A DNA stretch of 50,315 bases from Mycobacterium szulgai (GCF_002116635.1 NZ_LQPW01000008.1:1-50315); one strand, 5' to 3'. Shown: positions 9,119-18,513, counted from the first letter of the stretch. Program-made: numbers and translations. Notes: generated from the sequence alone by a model not told the origin.

Positions 9119-9696
9119 CCGATGACGCCCTGGTTCGGTGCGGGTGGGCGCAGGTTCGTCCCGGACCCGATTTCGAGCTGTACCGCGACTATCACGACCA
9201 GGAGTGGGGCCGTCCGGTGCGCAGCGGGCAGGCGCTTTTCGAACGGATGAGCCTCGAGGCGTTCCAAAGCGGGTTGTCGTGGCTGATCATATTGCGCAAG
9301 CGGGAGAACTTCCGGCGCGCATTCTCCGGGTTCGACATCGACGAGGTGGCCCGTTACACCGACGCCGATGTGCAACGCTTGCTGGCCGACGAGGGAATCG
9401 TTCGCAACCGGGCCAAGATCGAGGCGACGATCGCCAACGCCCGCGCCGCGGCCGAGCTGGGGTCGCCGCAAGAGCTGTCCGAGCTGCTATGGTCGTTCGC
9501 GCCGCCGGCCCGGCCGCGGTTCGCCGATCTATCTGAAATCCCTTCGGCCAGTGCGGAATCCAAGGCAATGGCGCGGGAACTGAAACGGCGGGGGTTTCGT
9601 TTCGTCGGGCCGACGACCGCGTACGCGCTGATGCAGGCGACCGGAATGGTCGACGATCACATCCGCGACTGTTGGGTGGCTCCGACAACTCACTGA
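9115..9696 (+). CDS. tagA: DNA-3-methyladenine glycosylase I
   Basis: A 193-residue helix-hairpin-helix DNA glycosylase of the Tag family, which removes 3-methyladenine from alkylated DNA in base excision repair. The family's zinc-snap ligands are present as C9, H27, H182 and C186, corresponding to Cys4, His17, His175 and Cys179 of the E. coli enzyme. YHDQEWGRPV and FQSGLSWLIILRKRENFR are typical family segments. It overlaps the DivIVA-domain gene by 4 bp and is followed by a perfect 8-bp hairpin that probably ends the transcript. Confidence 0.95.
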   Translation: MTDDALVRCGWAQVRPGPDFELYRDYHDQEWGRPVRSGQALFERMSLEAFQSGLSWLIILRKRENFRRAFSGFDIDEVARYTDADVQRLLADEGIVRNRAKIEATIANARAAAELGSPQELSELLWSFAPPARPRFADLSEIPSASAESKAMARELKRRGFRFVGPTTAYALMQATGMVDDHIRDCWVAPTTH

Positions 9697-9705
9697 TACC
9701 CCGTT

Positions 9706-9727
9706 AAGACCCGAGAAAGCGGGTCTT
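9706..9727 (+). terminator. Hairpin after tagA
   Basis: Perfect inverted repeat AAGACCCG / CGGGTCTT around the 6-base loop AGAAAG, 9 bp after the tagA stop. There is no U-tract, as is common for mycobacterial hairpins, so it may act as a terminator or as an mRNA 3' end. Confidence 0.55.
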
Positions 9728-9873
9728 GTGCACCTGATGACCCGGATAGGGAACAATAGAGGGGTGATTTGGCAGTTCAATGTCGGGTATGGCTGGAAAT
9801 TCACCGGCGGGGCATGCTCGGCGCCGACCAGGTCCGTGACAGCGGGCCAGCTCGAATCTGGAGGGAGCACTCG

Positions 9874-10041
9874 ATGGCGGCGATGAAGCCCCGGACCGGC
9901 GACGGTCCTCTGGAAGCAACCAAGGAGGGGCGCGGCATCGTGATGCGGGTACCACTTGAGGGCGGTGGCCGCCTCGTCGTCGAGCTGACGCCCGACGAAG
10001 CCGCCGCACTGGGTGACGAGCTCAAGGGCGTGACCAGCTAG
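9874..10041 (+). CDS. DUF3117 small protein (Rv1211-like)
   Basis: A 55-residue actinobacterial conserved protein of unknown function. Recognisable core segments are KPRTGDGPLEATKEGRG and VVELTPDEAAALGDEL. ATG 9874 is chosen because it follows a strong GGAGGG Shine-Dalgarno at 9860-9865 and gives the usual DUF3117 length. An in-frame ATG at 9814, the start I remember for Rv1211, would add 20 less conserved-looking residues and would place the ribosome site inside the gene. It ends 7 bp before the convergent glgM stop. Confidence 0.85.
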   Translation: MAAMKPRTGDGPLEATKEGRGIVMRVPLEGGGRLVVELTPDEAAALGDELKGVTS

Positions 10042-10048
10042 GTCTGGG

Positions 10049-11212
10049 TTACGTGCACACCTTCCGGTAGATGTCCAGGGTCTGCTCGGCGACGTGTGCC
10101 CAGGAAAATTCTTCGATGCAGCGCTGGCGTCCGGCGTGGCCGTAGCGCTGGGCGCGGGCTGGGTCGGCAAGTAGGGCATTGACGGCATCGGCCAGTCTGG
10201 CTTGGTAACCGGCCGGGTCCGCGGGGTCGTAGTGGACCAGTGAGCCGGTGATCCCGTCGGCGACCACTTCGGGTATGCCGCCGACATCTGAGGCCACCAC
10301 GGCGGTAGCGCAGGCCATTGCTTCCAGGTTCACGATGCCCAACGGCTCGTAGATCGATGGGCATACGAAAATTGTTGCCGCAGAGAGTATTTCACGTAGT
10401 TTGCCGATGGGCAGCATGTCTTTGATCCAGAACACGCCGGTGCGGTTGCGGGCCAGCCTGGTCACCGCGGACCGCACTTCATCGGCCATCTGGGGAGTGT
10501 CGGGTGCCCCGGCGCACAGCACCACCTGGGCCTCCGGGCTGAATCGGTGGGCGGCCGCAACGAGGTGCGCGACGCCTTTCTGGCGGGTGATCCGCCCGAC
10601 GAACGCCACGATCGGCCGGTCCGGATCGACTCCGAGCTCGGCCAGCACCGAGCCGGTGCGTACCGGTCCGGCCGGGAACCACACCTCGGTGTCGATCCCG
10701 TTGCGGATCACGTGCACCACGCTGGGATCCAGCGTCGGGTAGACCCGCAGCATGTCGTCGCGCATGCCGGTGCTGACGGCGATGATCGCGTCGGCACCCA
10801 GCACCGCCGTCTTTTCCACCCACGTCGACACCTGGTAGCCGCCCCCAAGCTGCTCGGCCTTCCAGGGCCGCATCGGTTCGAGCGAATGGGCGGTCAGCAC
10901 ATGCGGGACGTCGTGGAGCAGTTTGGCCAGATGGCCGGCCAGGCCGGTGTACCAGGTGTGGGAGTGCACGACGGTGGCTGCGTTGGCGGCGTTGGCCATC
11001 AGCAGGTCAGACGACAGCGTCGTGAGTGCGGCATTGGCGTTATGCAGCCGTGGATCGGGCTGATGAGCGAAGGCACCGGGGCGGGGAGCGCCCATGCAAT
11101 GGACGTCGACCGCGCACAAGCGCCGCAGTTGGGAGACCAGTTCGGTGACGTGGACCCCCGCTCCGCCATAGACCTCAGGTGGGTACTCCCGAGTCATCAT
11201 CGCCACCCGCAT
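10049..11212 (-). CDS. glgM: Alpha-maltose-1-phosphate synthase (GT4) GlgM
   Basis: A 387-residue GT-B glycosyltransferase of family GT4. It joins ADP-glucose to glucose-1-phosphate to give maltose-1-phosphate, the donor for GlgE-dependent alpha-glucan and capsular glucan. It is often annotated glgA. Visible features are the N-terminal EYPPEVYGGAGVHV, the phosphate/nucleotide site GRITRQKGV, and the C-terminal E-X7-E motif EPLGIVNLE. ATG 11212 is preferred over TTG 11221 because a TACTTT -10 lies exactly 7 bases upstream and it matches the length of Rv1212c. It diverges from glgC, which supplies its ADP-glucose. Confidence 0.93.
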   Translation of the reverse strand: MRVAMMTREYPPEVYGGAGVHVTELVSQLRRLCAVDVHCMGAPRPGAFAHQPDPRLHNANAALTTLSSDLLMANAANAATVVHSHTWYTGLAGHLAKLLHDVPHVLTAHSLEPMRPWKAEQLGGGYQVSTWVEKTAVLGADAIIAVSTGMRDDMLRVYPTLDPSVVHVIRNGIDTEVWFPAGPVRTGSVLAELGVDPDRPIVAFVGRITRQKGVAHLVAAAHRFSPEAQVVLCAGAPDTPQMADEVRSAVTRLARNRTGVFWIKDMLPIGKLREILSAATIFVCPSIYEPLGIVNLEAMACATAVVASDVGGIPEVVADGITGSLVHYDPADPAGYQARLADAVNALLADPARAQRYGHAGRQRCIEEFSWAHVAEQTLDIYRKVCT

Positions 11213-11219
11213 AGTGAGC

Positions 11220-11225
11220 AAAGTA
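11220..11225 (-). promoter_or_regulatory. -10 box of glgM
   Basis: TACTTT on the minus strand, 7 bases before the ATG at 11212; leaderless arrangement. Confidence 0.45.
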
Positions 11226-11376
11226 GTTCGGCGACGATGCGGGCCGCAGGGCGGGCTGTTGTGGGGGTCCCCCCGCTTGCGCCGGAGAGCCGGACAATCA
11301 CGGCCCGATGGTCACGTTCAGTGGGCTTACGCCGGGCTCTATTGGGCTGCACTGGGCTTTACAGGGCCAAATACCT

Positions 11377-11393
11377 TGACGGACAGCCCGTCA
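11377..11393. promoter_or_regulatory. Inverted repeat in the glgM-glgC divergent region
   Basis: TGACGG, 5-base spacer, CCGTCA. It lies about 63 bp before the glgC start. It could be an operator or simply a short hairpin; nothing else in this 243-bp region is clear apart from the two -10 boxes. Confidence 0.25.
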
Positions 11394-11442
11394 GGAGAAC
11401 TTGATCGAAGGGTTCCCCCTGGCAGCGGTTCGCCCTGGCCGA

Positions 11443-11448
11443 TAGGTT
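11443..11448 (+). promoter_or_regulatory. -10 box of glgC
   Basis: TAGGTT followed by 7 bases and the ATG at 11456. The nearby GAGG is only 2 bases from the ATG, too close for a normal Shine-Dalgarno, which favours a leaderless mRNA. Confidence 0.45.
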
Positions 11449-11455
11449 TGAGGCC

Positions 11456-12670
11456 ATGAGGGAATTGCCACACGTGCTGGGCGTTGTCTTGGCCGGTGGT
11501 GAGGGCAAACGGCTATATCCGTTGACAGCGGACCGGGCCAAACCCGCGGTTCCCTTCGGTGGCGCTTACCGGCTGATCGACTTCGTGCTCTCCAATCTGG
11601 TCAATGCCCGGTACTTGAGGATCTGCGTTCTCACCCAATACAAGTCGCATTCGCTGGACCGCCATATTTCGCAGAATTGGCGGTTGTCGGGTCTGGCCGG
11701 TGAATACATCACCCCGGTGCCGGCTCAGCAGCGCCTGGGGCCGCGCTGGTACACCGGCTCGGCTGACGCGATCTATCAATCTCTCAACCTGATCTACGAC
11801 GAAGATCCGGACTACATAGTTGTTTTCGGTGCCGACCACGTGTATCGCATGGATCCTGAGCAGATGGTCCGGTTCCACATCGACAGCGGCGCCGGGGCCA
11901 CGGTGGCCGGCATCCGGGTTCCGCGCACCGACGCCAGTGCGTTCGGCTGCATCGACGCCGACGAGTCGGGCCGGATCCGCAACTTCGTCGAGAAGCCGCT
12001 GGACCCGCCCGGCACCCCCGACGACCCCAACACCACGTTCGTCTCGATGGGCAATTACATCTTCACCACCAAGGTGCTCATCGATGCGATTCGCGCCGAC
12101 GCCGACGACGATCATTCCGACCACGACATGGGCGGCGACATCATCCCGCGATTGGTCGAGGACGGGATGGCCGCGGTGTACGACTTCAACGACAACGAGG
12201 TGCCCGGCGCCACCGACCGCGACCGTGCCTATTGGCGCGACGTCGGGACACTCGACGCGTTCTACGACGCGCACATGGACCTGGTGTCCGTGCACCCGGT
12301 GTTCAACCTGTACAACAAGCGCTGGCCGATCCGTGGCGAGTCGGAGAACCTGGCGCCGGCGAAGTTTGTTAACGGCGGCTCCGCCCAGGAGTCGGTGGTG
12401 GGCGCCGGCAGCATCATTTCGGCGGCCTCGGTGCGCAATTCGGTGCTGTCGTCCAATGTCGTCGTCGACGACGGCGCGATCGTGGAGGGCAGCGTGATCA
12501 TGCCGGGCGCTCGGGTCGGTCGCGGCGCGGTGGTACGCCACGCCATCCTGGACAAGAACGTGGTGGTCGGGCCCGGTGAGATGGTCGGGGTGGACCTCGA
12601 GCGCGACCGGGAACGCTTCGCCCTCAGCGCCGGCGGTGTGGTGGCGGTGGGCAAGGGCGTCTGGATTTAG
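11456..12670 (+). CDS. glgC: Glucose-1-phosphate adenylyltransferase (ADP-glucose pyrophosphorylase)
   Basis: A 404-residue enzyme making ADP-glucose from ATP and glucose-1-phosphate for glycogen and maltose-1-phosphate synthesis. The nucleotidyltransferase signature [14 protein letters not shown] is near residue 11. [10 protein letters not shown] is the metal/sugar site, and the C-terminal quarter is a left-handed beta-helix with repeating V/I-G-X-G hexads. Length and sequence match Rv1213. It ends in a 4-bp tail-to-tail overlap with the convergent hydrolase gene (12667-12670). Confidence 0.95.
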   Translation: MRELPHVLGVVLAGGEGKRLYPLTADRAKPAVPFGGAYRLIDFVLSNLVNARYLRICVLTQYKSHSLDRHISQNWRLSGLAGEYITPVPAQQRLGPRWYTGSADAIYQSLNLIYDEDPDYIVVFGADHVYRMDPEQMVRFHIDSGAGATVAGIRVPRTDASAFGCIDADESGRIRNFVEKPLDPPGTPDDPNTTFVSMGNYIFTTKVLIDAIRADADDDHSDHDMGGDIIPRLVEDGMAAVYDFNDNEVPGATDRDRAYWRDVGTLDAFYDAHMDLVSVHPVFNLYNKRWPIRGESENLAPAKFVNGGSAQESVVGAGSIISAASVRNSVLSSNVVVDDGAIVEGSVIMPGARVGRGAVVRHAILDKNVVVGPGEMVGVDLERDRERFALSAGGVVAVGKGVWI

Positions 12671-14367
12671 TCGTCGCCCCGCGCGCCGATCTGCGGGATC
12701 AGCAGGTGGGCGTCGTAGCGGGGACCCCAGCGCAGCGTCACCAGCCCGCGCGGCGGATTGGGATAGGCGGCGGGGAACTGGCCGGTGAGCGGGTTGCGGG
12801 GACTCAACCACCGCCCGGCGACCACCAGCCGCAATTGCTCGCCGGCACGGAACAACGTAGCCGACGGACCCAGTGCGACATCTACGGCGACCACCTCGCC
12901 CGGAATCAGCGGATTGGTGCGCGCCAATGTGGGCACCGGATCCCAGGGCTGGGAGAGCTCGGCGTCCAGCTCGCGTAGCAAGACGCGCTGCCAGCCGGTG
13001 GCGACGCGGTCACGGCCATAGCCGTATGACCCTTCGAAGCCGACGAACTTCCCGTCGCGCCACTTCTCCACACCGACGAACAGGTTCGCGTCCCCGCACC
13101 CGTCCAGCTGAACCCACAGCCGGGCGGCCATGGGGCCGGTCAGCTCTATGTCCTCGGGCACCGTCCAACTGAATGCCGCTGCGCGAGAACGAGTTTCGAA
13201 CGTGATACTGCCCGCCGTGCGTGGCGGCCCGGTTGCCAGCAGGCCGCCCCGGACGAGATACAAAGGCCGCCAAAAGGTTCCGTCCAGCGGCCACTGAGTC
13301 TCTTCACGCACTGCGGCGACGGTATCGCGATCCTCACGTACTTCCAGCCGGACCGTGCGGGCAGTGGCGTCGTTGCCGTCCAGCACGCTGCGGAAGAACG
13401 CCAGCTGCTCGGCCTGTGCGGCCTCGGAATAGAAGGTCTCCCACTTTCCACCGCGGTGCGTGTAGAGCCTGGCATGGCTGGATCGGGATCGGGTGAATGC
13501 CCGGATCGAGCCGCGGCTGTGCAGGTTGTTGTCCGAGAAGCTGCCGCACACCAGCATCGGCACCTTGATCGCCGACAAGTCGGGTACCACCGAACGCCAG
13601 AAGTCGTCGCGCAGCGGATGCTCGTCCTGCATCTGTTCCAGGTCGTAGGTCTGGCGGGTGGAACGCCGCAAAATGCGAGACCACATCCGGGTGAAGCCGG
13701 ATTCCCGGATTCCGCCCGGAAAGGTTAAGTCGCGGTAGGCGTCGGTGAAGCCTTCCCACGGGCAGATCGCCCGAAGCGCAGGCGGTTGCAGGGCTGCGAC
13801 GGCGTACTGGCTGATGGCTAAGTAGGAGACTCCGAGCATGACCACCCGCCCGTCGGTCCATCGTTGGCCGGCCAGCCACTGCACCAAGTCGTAGGTGTCC
13901 TCTGCTTCCTGTTGCGACAGCAGGTTTCCGGTGCCGTCGGAGTGTCCGCAGCCGCGTGAGTCGGCGTTGACCACGCTGAAGCCCTGGGCGGTCCACCACA
14001 CCGGGTCGGGCGCCTCCCAACCGGTGAGCGCCGAGAAGGCCACCGGCTTGGGTTGGCGTAGTGCGCGGTATTGCGGCGAGAAAGTCCACCTATTGCGCCG
14101 CCGCTTCGGCAGATCGTCTTTGCCGTAGGGATGGATGCTGAGGACCACCGGTCCGGGCCCGGCACCTTGTTCTCGAAAGACGTTGATCCGCAACACCGTG
14201 CCATCGCGGGTGGGTACCTCGACGTCGCGTTCGATGATCAGGTCAGCCGGTGCATCGGTAACCGTGATAGGTGGTTTGGCGATGCCGCTGATTCGGGCTC
14301 TGGCATACCGTAAAGCGCCGGGACGTCGCCATGGCCGGTCCAGGGCGGGTGCGGGGTCTCGCGCCAC
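12667..14367 (-). CDS. CocE/NonD-type X-Pro dipeptidyl-peptidase S15 family hydrolase
   Basis: A 566-residue alpha/beta hydrolase (Rv1215c-like). The N-terminal domain has the S15 features [22 protein letters not shown], the oxyanion/turn region [13 protein letters not shown], and the nucleophile elbow GVSYLA (Gly-X-Ser-Tyr). The C-terminal part is the jelly-roll domain of CocE-like enzymes. Family members cleave esters or X-Pro peptides; the substrate here is unknown. It lies 26 bp after the methyltransferase gene on the same strand and may be the last gene of the efflux cassette. A TAAGGT 6 bases before the GTG start suggests it also has its own promoter. Confidence 0.87.
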   Translation of the reverse strand: MARDPAPALDRPWRRPGALRYARARISGIAKPPITVTDAPADLIIERDVEVPTRDGTVLRINVFREQGAGPGPVVLSIHPYGKDDLPKRRRNRWTFSPQYRALRQPKPVAFSALTGWEAPDPVWWTAQGFSVVNADSRGCGHSDGTGNLLSQQEAEDTYDLVQWLAGQRWTDGRVVMLGVSYLAISQYAVAALQPPALRAICPWEGFTDAYRDLTFPGGIRESGFTRMWSRILRRSTRQTYDLEQMQDEHPLRDDFWRSVVPDLSAIKVPMLVCGSFSDNNLHSRGSIRAFTRSRSSHARLYTHRGGKWETFYSEAAQAEQLAFFRSVLDGNDATARTVRLEVREDRDTVAAVREETQWPLDGTFWRPLYLVRGGLLATGPPRTAGSITFETRSRAAAFSWTVPEDIELTGPMAARLWVQLDGCGDANLFVGVEKWRDGKFVGFEGSYGYGRDRVATGWQRVLLRELDAELSQPWDPVPTLARTNPLIPGEVVAVDVALGPSATLFRAGEQLRLVVAGRWLSPRNPLTGQFPAAYPNPPRGLVTLRWGPRYDAHLLIPQIGARGDD

Positions 14368-14373
14368 CTCGTT

Positions 14374-14379
14374 ACCTTA
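14374..14379 (-). promoter_or_regulatory. -10 box of the CocE-like hydrolase gene
   Basis: TAAGGT on the minus strand, 6 bases before the GTG at 14367, inside the 26-bp gap after the methyltransferase gene. Confidence 0.35.
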
Positions 14380-14393
14380 AAACGTACCGGCGA

Positions 14394-15068
14394 CTACCAC
14401 ACGTAAGGCAGCAACCGATAACGCACGCGGCGGGTGTAGTCGCGATATCCGTCCAGCTCCTGGGTGAGTGCCTGCTCTTCGTCGAGGATGCGGAACACCA
14501 GGACCAGCAGGCCGGGCAGGAAAATCACCAGTCCCCAGTACGAGCCCAGCGCCAGCGGTATGCCCAGCATGAGAAACACATTGCCGAAGTACATCGGGTG
14601 CCGCACGAAGCCGTAGAGCCCGGTGGAGACCACCTGCTGGCCCGCCTCCACCGTGATGGTCGCTGCCGCGTAGCTGTTCTGGACGATCACCAGCATGGCC
14701 ATGCCGAGTCCGAACACGACCAGCGCGTCGCCGAGGACCGCGACCGCAGTGGGCACCGACGACCAGCCGAACCGATGGTCCAGAGCGCTCACCACCATCA
14801 TTGCGAAGATGCTCAGAAAGGCGCCGGTGATGATGAACCTCTGGACGGTTCGGGTTTCGGCTCGCGGTCCGGCATGCATGCGCCGGCGCAGCGCGTCGGG
14901 GTTGGTCCGGGCCAAGTAGATGCTCGGCACGATTGTTGCAACCGCGAAGACCGCGATGAAAACCCAAGCCTGCCAATAGTGAAACGTACCGGCCGGATAG
15001 AACAATACAAACCCGAATACGATAAGTCCGCTCAGTCCTGAAACGAGCGCTCTGACACCGGTTTTCAT
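14394..15068 (-). CDS. Isoprenylcysteine-methyltransferase-like integral membrane protein
   Basis: A 224-residue, mostly hydrophobic protein with about five membrane segments (Rv1216c-like). The C-terminus carries the ICMT/PEMT-type signature: TGLYGFVRHPMYFGN, then EEQALTQELDGYRDYTRRV and RLLP, which form the S-adenosylmethionine site in this family. The acceptor could be an isoprenoid, phospholipid or another small lipid; I cannot tell which. ATG 15068 overlaps the permease stop by ATGA (15065-15068), so it is co-translated with the transporter. A longer in-frame extension upstream lies wholly within the permease gene and is rejected. Confidence 0.85.
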   Translation of the reverse strand: MKTGVRALVSGLSGLIVFGFVLFYPAGTFHYWQAWVFIAVFAVATIVPSIYLARTNPDALRRRMHAGPRAETRTVQRFIITGAFLSIFAMMVVSALDHRFGWSSVPTAVAVLGDALVVFGLGMAMLVIVQNSYAAATITVEAGQQVVSTGLYGFVRHPMYFGNVFLMLGIPLALGSYWGLVIFLPGLLVLVFRILDEEQALTQELDGYRDYTRRVRYRLLPYVW

Positions 15069-16708
15069 GATCGCAGGTCCCTTCGCCGAAAAGCGGTGGC
15101 AGCCAAGGTAATCAGTACGGTGTCGACGGCCAGCAGCCAGAGCACCGGTGCGACGGTGAAGTCGCTGCCGACTCGCGGGGTGTGCGCGAACGGCTCCAGG
15201 TCGAGCAGCCACTGCGGGGATCCCGACAGCGAGCCCAGCAGGTATACGGCGATGAACGCGACCAGCACGCCCCAGGCCACCGGCGTGAAGCGCGGCGCCA
15301 CTGCGAACAGCCCGACGGTCACCGCCGACAGCAGCCAGACGGCGGGTATCTGCACGGCCGCGGTGCCGACAACGGTGGGCAGCTTCCCGGCTATGTCGCC
15401 GGCGGCCATGCCGTAGGCCAGCCCGGCCGCCAACCCGGAGATCAGGATCGCCGCCGCGGATCCGGCTAATGCGATCACCAAATGGCTTGCCAGCCAACGA
15501 GTCCGGGAGACCGCTCCGGCGAGTAGGGTTTCGGCTCGCTGTGTGGTCTCCTCCTGGTGCAGGCGCAGCGTCAGCGAGACCGCGAAGGCCGCTGCGACCA
15601 TACCCAGCATGCTGAAGCCCACCGCGATGAAGGCCTGCTCCAGAACGCCGGTGCCACCGAGGCGGGCCACGATGTCGCGGGCCGCCGTGCCGCCGCCCAG
15701 TTCGTCACCGATGCCGTGCACCACACTGCCGATCAATAAACCGTAGAGGCCGAGGCCCACCGTCCACACCAGCAGCGTGCCACGGTCCAGCCGCCAGGCC
15801 AGCCCGAAGGCATTGCCCAGCGAGGCTGCGGCGGCGCCCCGTCCGGCGCGTTCGGCGATCAGTCCGGCGCCGACGTCGCGGCCGGCCAGCAGTCGGTACG
15901 CCACCGCGGTGAGGACAGCTGCGGTGACCAGATGCAGTGACAGTACCCAAAAATGGTCGCCCGCATAGGGTCTCACTTGCAGTGACCAGCCCAGCGGCGA
16001 GAACCAGGACAGCGCGCCGGTGCCGGCATCGCCGACCGCGCGCAGCGTGAATGCGGTGCCCAGCGCCGCGAACGCGAACCCGCGCGCGACCCGGGCGCTG
16101 GGCGACAGCTGCGCCGCTACGGCGGCCACCGCGGTGAAGACCAGTCCCGAGGCGGCCAGGGCCGCGCCGAAGGCCAGCGATCCGGCCGGCGGGACGCTGG
16201 TGGTGAGTAGCCCGGCCGCGCCGATCACCCCGGTAGCGATCGACGCCCCGAATGACAGCAGTAAGGCTGCGGTGAGGCTGGCGTACCTGCCGACCGCGGT
16301 CGAGTCGATCAGCTCGGCCCGGCCGGTCTCCTCGTCCGCCCGGGTGTGCCGAATGACGGTGAGGATGACCGCCACCGCGATGAGCACGTGAAACATCCCG
16401 GCTTTCCAGATGCCGACCGCGCCGAGGCTGTCGTTGTAGACCTGGCCGTAGAGCGCGCGCTGGGCGGGGCTGGCCATGATCGAGGCCGCGAAGCCCGCGC
16501 GGTCGGCCTCGGTGGGGTACACCTTTTCGATGCTGCCGATGTAGACCGAAGCCAGCGGCACCGATAGCAGAAACACCCAAAGTGGCAACACGACCCGGTC
16601 CCGGCGCAAGTACAGGCGTAGCAACCCGATCGTGCCAGTGAAGTTCGAACCACGTTGCGGCCCAAGGGGTTGCGCGTGGTTACGGCGGTCCAGAATTGCG
16701 GTGCTCAT
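15065..16708 (-). CDS. ABC transporter permease (antibiotic exporter type)
   Basis: A 547-residue integral membrane protein with roughly twelve hydrophobic segments in two similar halves, the pattern of the actinobacterial 'exporter of polyketide antibiotics' permeases. It matches Rv1217c. With the next gene it forms an export ABC transporter; in M. tuberculosis, Rv1217c-Rv1218c has been linked to efflux of several drug classes. ATG 16708 overlaps the ATPase stop by ATGA. A longer in-frame extension to 17101 lies entirely within the ATPase gene and is not real. Confidence 0.9.
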   Translation of the reverse strand: MSTAILDRRNHAQPLGPQRGSNFTGTIGLLRLYLRRDRVVLPLWVFLLSVPLASVYIGSIEKVYPTEADRAGFAASIMASPAQRALYGQVYNDSLGAVGIWKAGMFHVLIAVAVILTVIRHTRADEETGRAELIDSTAVGRYASLTAALLLSFGASIATGVIGAAGLLTTSVPPAGSLAFGAALAASGLVFTAVAAVAAQLSPSARVARGFAFAALGTAFTLRAVGDAGTGALSWFSPLGWSLQVRPYAGDHFWVLSLHLVTAAVLTAVAYRLLAGRDVGAGLIAERAGRGAAAASLGNAFGLAWRLDRGTLLVWTVGLGLYGLLIGSVVHGIGDELGGGTAARDIVARLGGTGVLEQAFIAVGFSMLGMVAAAFAVSLTLRLHQEETTQRAETLLAGAVSRTRWLASHLVIALAGSAAAILISGLAAGLAYGMAAGDIAGKLPTVVGTAAVQIPAVWLLSAVTVGLFAVAPRFTPVAWGVLVAFIAVYLLGSLSGSPQWLLDLEPFAHTPRVGSDFTVAPVLWLLAVDTVLITLAATAFRRRDLRS

Positions 16709-17622
16709 AGCGCTGGCACCTGCTGCTGGCCGTTGCTGCTGTAGTGCCGCAGGAACAGCTCCTCGAGCGACGGCGGTTGGCTGACCAGGCTGCGCACCCC
16801 GGCATCGCCGAGCACCCTGATCAGTTCGCCGAGGCTCTCGCTGTCGACCTGCGCCCGCAGCGTCGAGCCGTCGACGCTGACGTCTGCCACACCCTTGATC
16901 CGGGTGATATCGCCAGGGTCGCCGATCAACTCGGCCTTGATGGAGGTACGGCTGAGATGCCGCATGGATTCCAGCGATCCGCTCTCGACGGTCTTGCCGG
17001 CCTGGATTATGGTCACCCGCTCGCACAGCGCCTCGGTCTCGGCCAGAATGTGGCTGGACAGCAGGACGGTGACGCCGCGGTCGCGCGCCTCGGCGACGCA
17101 TTGCTGAAAGACGTTCTCCATCAACGGGTCCAGGCCGCTGCTCGGTTCGTCCAGCAGCAGCAGCCGGGCGCGCGACGAGAAGGCCGATACCAATGACACC
17201 TTCTGGCGGTTGCCCTTCGAGTAGGTCCGCACCTTCTTGTGCGGATCGAGTTCGAACCGCTCGATCAGCTCAGCCCGGCGATTCTGGTCGAGGCCGCCCC
17301 GCATGCGGGCCAGCAGGTCGATGGTCTCACCGCCGGTGAGCGACGGCCATAACGTGACATCGCCTGGTACATAGGCAATCTGGCGATGCAGTTCGACGGC
17401 GTCGGCCCACGGGTCGCCGCCCAGTAGCCGCACGCTGCCGCTGTCGGCTTTGACGACACCCAGCAGGATGCGAATCGTGGTCGACTTGCCGGCCCCATTC
17501 GGGCCGAGGAAGCCGTGCACTTCGCCTTCGCGCACGGACAGATCGAGGCCGTCGAGTGCTCGCACCGCGCCGAAGTGCTTGGTAAGACCGTGGATATCGA
17601 TCGGTGCGTTGTCAACTGACAT
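16705..17622 (-). CDS. ABC transporter ATP-binding protein (drug efflux)
   Basis: A 305-residue ABC ATPase (Rv1218c-like). Walker A is GPNGAGKST (residues 40-48), the ABC signature is the degenerate YSKGNRQK (134-141) and Walker B is [13 protein letters not shown] (154-166). The C-terminal domain is of the DrrA/CcmA type. It powers the adjoining permease. ATG 17622 has an AGGAG site 7 bases upstream, and the gene overlaps the end of the TetR gene by 11 bp, so regulator and transporter are co-transcribed. Confidence 0.92.
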   Translation of the reverse strand: MSVDNAPIDIHGLTKHFGAVRALDGLDLSVREGEVHGFLGPNGAGKSTTIRILLGVVKADSGSVRLLGGDPWADAVELHRQIAYVPGDVTLWPSLTGGETIDLLARMRGGLDQNRRAELIERFELDPHKKVRTYSKGNRQKVSLVSAFSSRARLLLLDEPSSGLDPLMENVFQQCVAEARDRGVTVLLSSHILAETEALCERVTIIQAGKTVESGSLESMRHLSRTSIKAELIGDPGDITRIKGVADVSVDGSTLRAQVDSESLGELIRVLGDAGVRSLVSQPPSLEELFLRHYSSNGQQQVPAL

Positions 17623-18259
17623 GTGGGTCTCCTAGATCACTTGAGGAATCTTGGGCCAGAAACGCCTCGTACATGGTGCGATCGGTCAGCAGGCCCTCGG
17701 TATAGACCTCGAGGGCGGGCAGCACCATGTCGCGGGCGTAGTCGCGCAGGACCGCGCGCAAATCTGTTGGCGTTTCATGCATTTGCAGATAGAGCAGGAA
17801 ACCGCCGCCGCCGGTGATGGCCAGATATTTGGCCCTGGCATGCGGATCGCGGCTGGGCTTCACGGTGCCCGCCCGCACGCCTTCCTGCATGTACTCCTCT
17901 GTGTTGTCGATCATTCGCTGCCACAACAGCGTTGCCAGCTCGCCACCGGATTGCATGCTGCGTACCAGGTAGGTCATCAACGGTGCGTACGACTCGATCT
18001 CGCTCATCGCGCCCAGCCAGGTGGCCGGGTCGTTGGACTGGATCGTGGCGGACTTGTCGCTACGGATTTCTTCGGCGACGTAGTCGTCGCAGGCCTTGCG
18101 CAGGCCGTCCTTGGAGCCGAAGTGGTGGATGACCAGCGCTGCGCTCACCCCGGCTGCTTCGGCGATGGAACGCAAGCCCACTCCGAAGCCGTGCTGACCG
18201 AACTGCTCGATGGCCGCGTCGCGGATTCGAGCGGTGGCGGTCAGGTCGGCTGAACGCAT
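17612..18259 (-). CDS. TetR-family repressor of the efflux operon
   Basis: A 215-residue regulator (Rv1219c-like). The N-terminal helix-turn-helix is recognisable: [20 protein letters not shown], then [19 protein letters not shown]. The ligand-binding domain follows. It is first in the operon and overlaps the ATPase gene by 11 bp. Its promoter carries two 14-bp palindromes, one covering its start codon, so autorepression is strongly suggested. The ATG at 18259 lies 7 bases after a TAATGT -10 box and so is probably read from a leaderless mRNA. The M. tuberculosis orthologue is known to bind its own promoter region; the effector is not known from sequence. Confidence 0.92.
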   Translation of the reverse strand: MRSADLTATARIRDAAIEQFGQHGFGVGLRSIAEAAGVSAALVIHHFGSKDGLRKACDDYVAEEIRSDKSATIQSNDPATWLGAMSEIESYAPLMTYLVRSMQSGGELATLLWQRMIDNTEEYMQEGVRAGTVKPSRDPHARAKYLAITGGGGFLLYLQMHETPTDLRAVLRDYARDMVLPALEVYTEGLLTDRTMYEAFLAQDSSSDLGDPHVS

Positions 18260-18264
18260 GTTCA
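18251..18264. promoter_or_regulatory. Operator 1 of the TetR regulator
   Basis: TGAACGCATGTTCA, perfect 5-bp arms TGAAC/GTTCA with a 4-bp centre. It covers the predicted transcription start and the ATG (18257-18259) of the TetR gene. Confidence 0.65.
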
Positions 18265-18266
18265 GT

Positions 18267-18296
18267 ACATTAAACGCACGTTCAGCACAACGTCAA
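18267..18296 (-). promoter_or_regulatory. Promoter of the TetR/efflux operon
   Basis: -35 TTGACG (18291-18296), an 18-bp spacer and -10 TAATGT (18267-18272), with the ATG 7 bases downstream. This is the best SigA-type promoter in the window. Confidence 0.65.
18271..18284. promoter_or_regulatory. Operator 2 of the TetR regulator
   Basis: TAAACGCACGTTCA, the same box as operator 1 with two changes. It lies in the -35/-10 spacer exactly 20 bp from operator 1, so both would sit on the same face of the helix. Confidence 0.6.
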
Positions 18297-18312
18297 GAGG
18301 GGTCGGTCAGAC

Positions 18313-18513
18313 TTGCCCCGGGGCGCCGTTGGGGCCGTTGCCCCCGTCGTTGCCTGCGTCGCCGCCGATGACGGCGCAGCCGCGGTTGACGATCTACAGG
18401 CCCTGTCGTTGTCGGTCGCACACGTCGAAGGGGACATCTACCGCGCCAGCTGCAAGGCCGGAATCGCTACTCGCGCCGAACTGGCGAACGTGGTTGCGCA
18501 GTTCGATCGCTAG
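18313..18513 (+). pseudogene. Remnant of a LuxR-family regulator C-terminus
   Basis: The last third encodes LSLSVAHVEGDIYRASCKAG followed by [16 protein letters not shown]. This closely resembles the end of a LuxR helix-turn-helix (consensus-like LSVRTVEGHIYRA..K.G...R.EL). The upstream part shows no helix-turn-helix start, sensor or ATPase domain, and only a TTG is available as a start. I read it as the 3' stump of a lost LuxR/ATPase regulator rather than a working gene. Its TAG overlaps the convergent methyltransferase stop in a CTAG. Confidence 0.5.
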
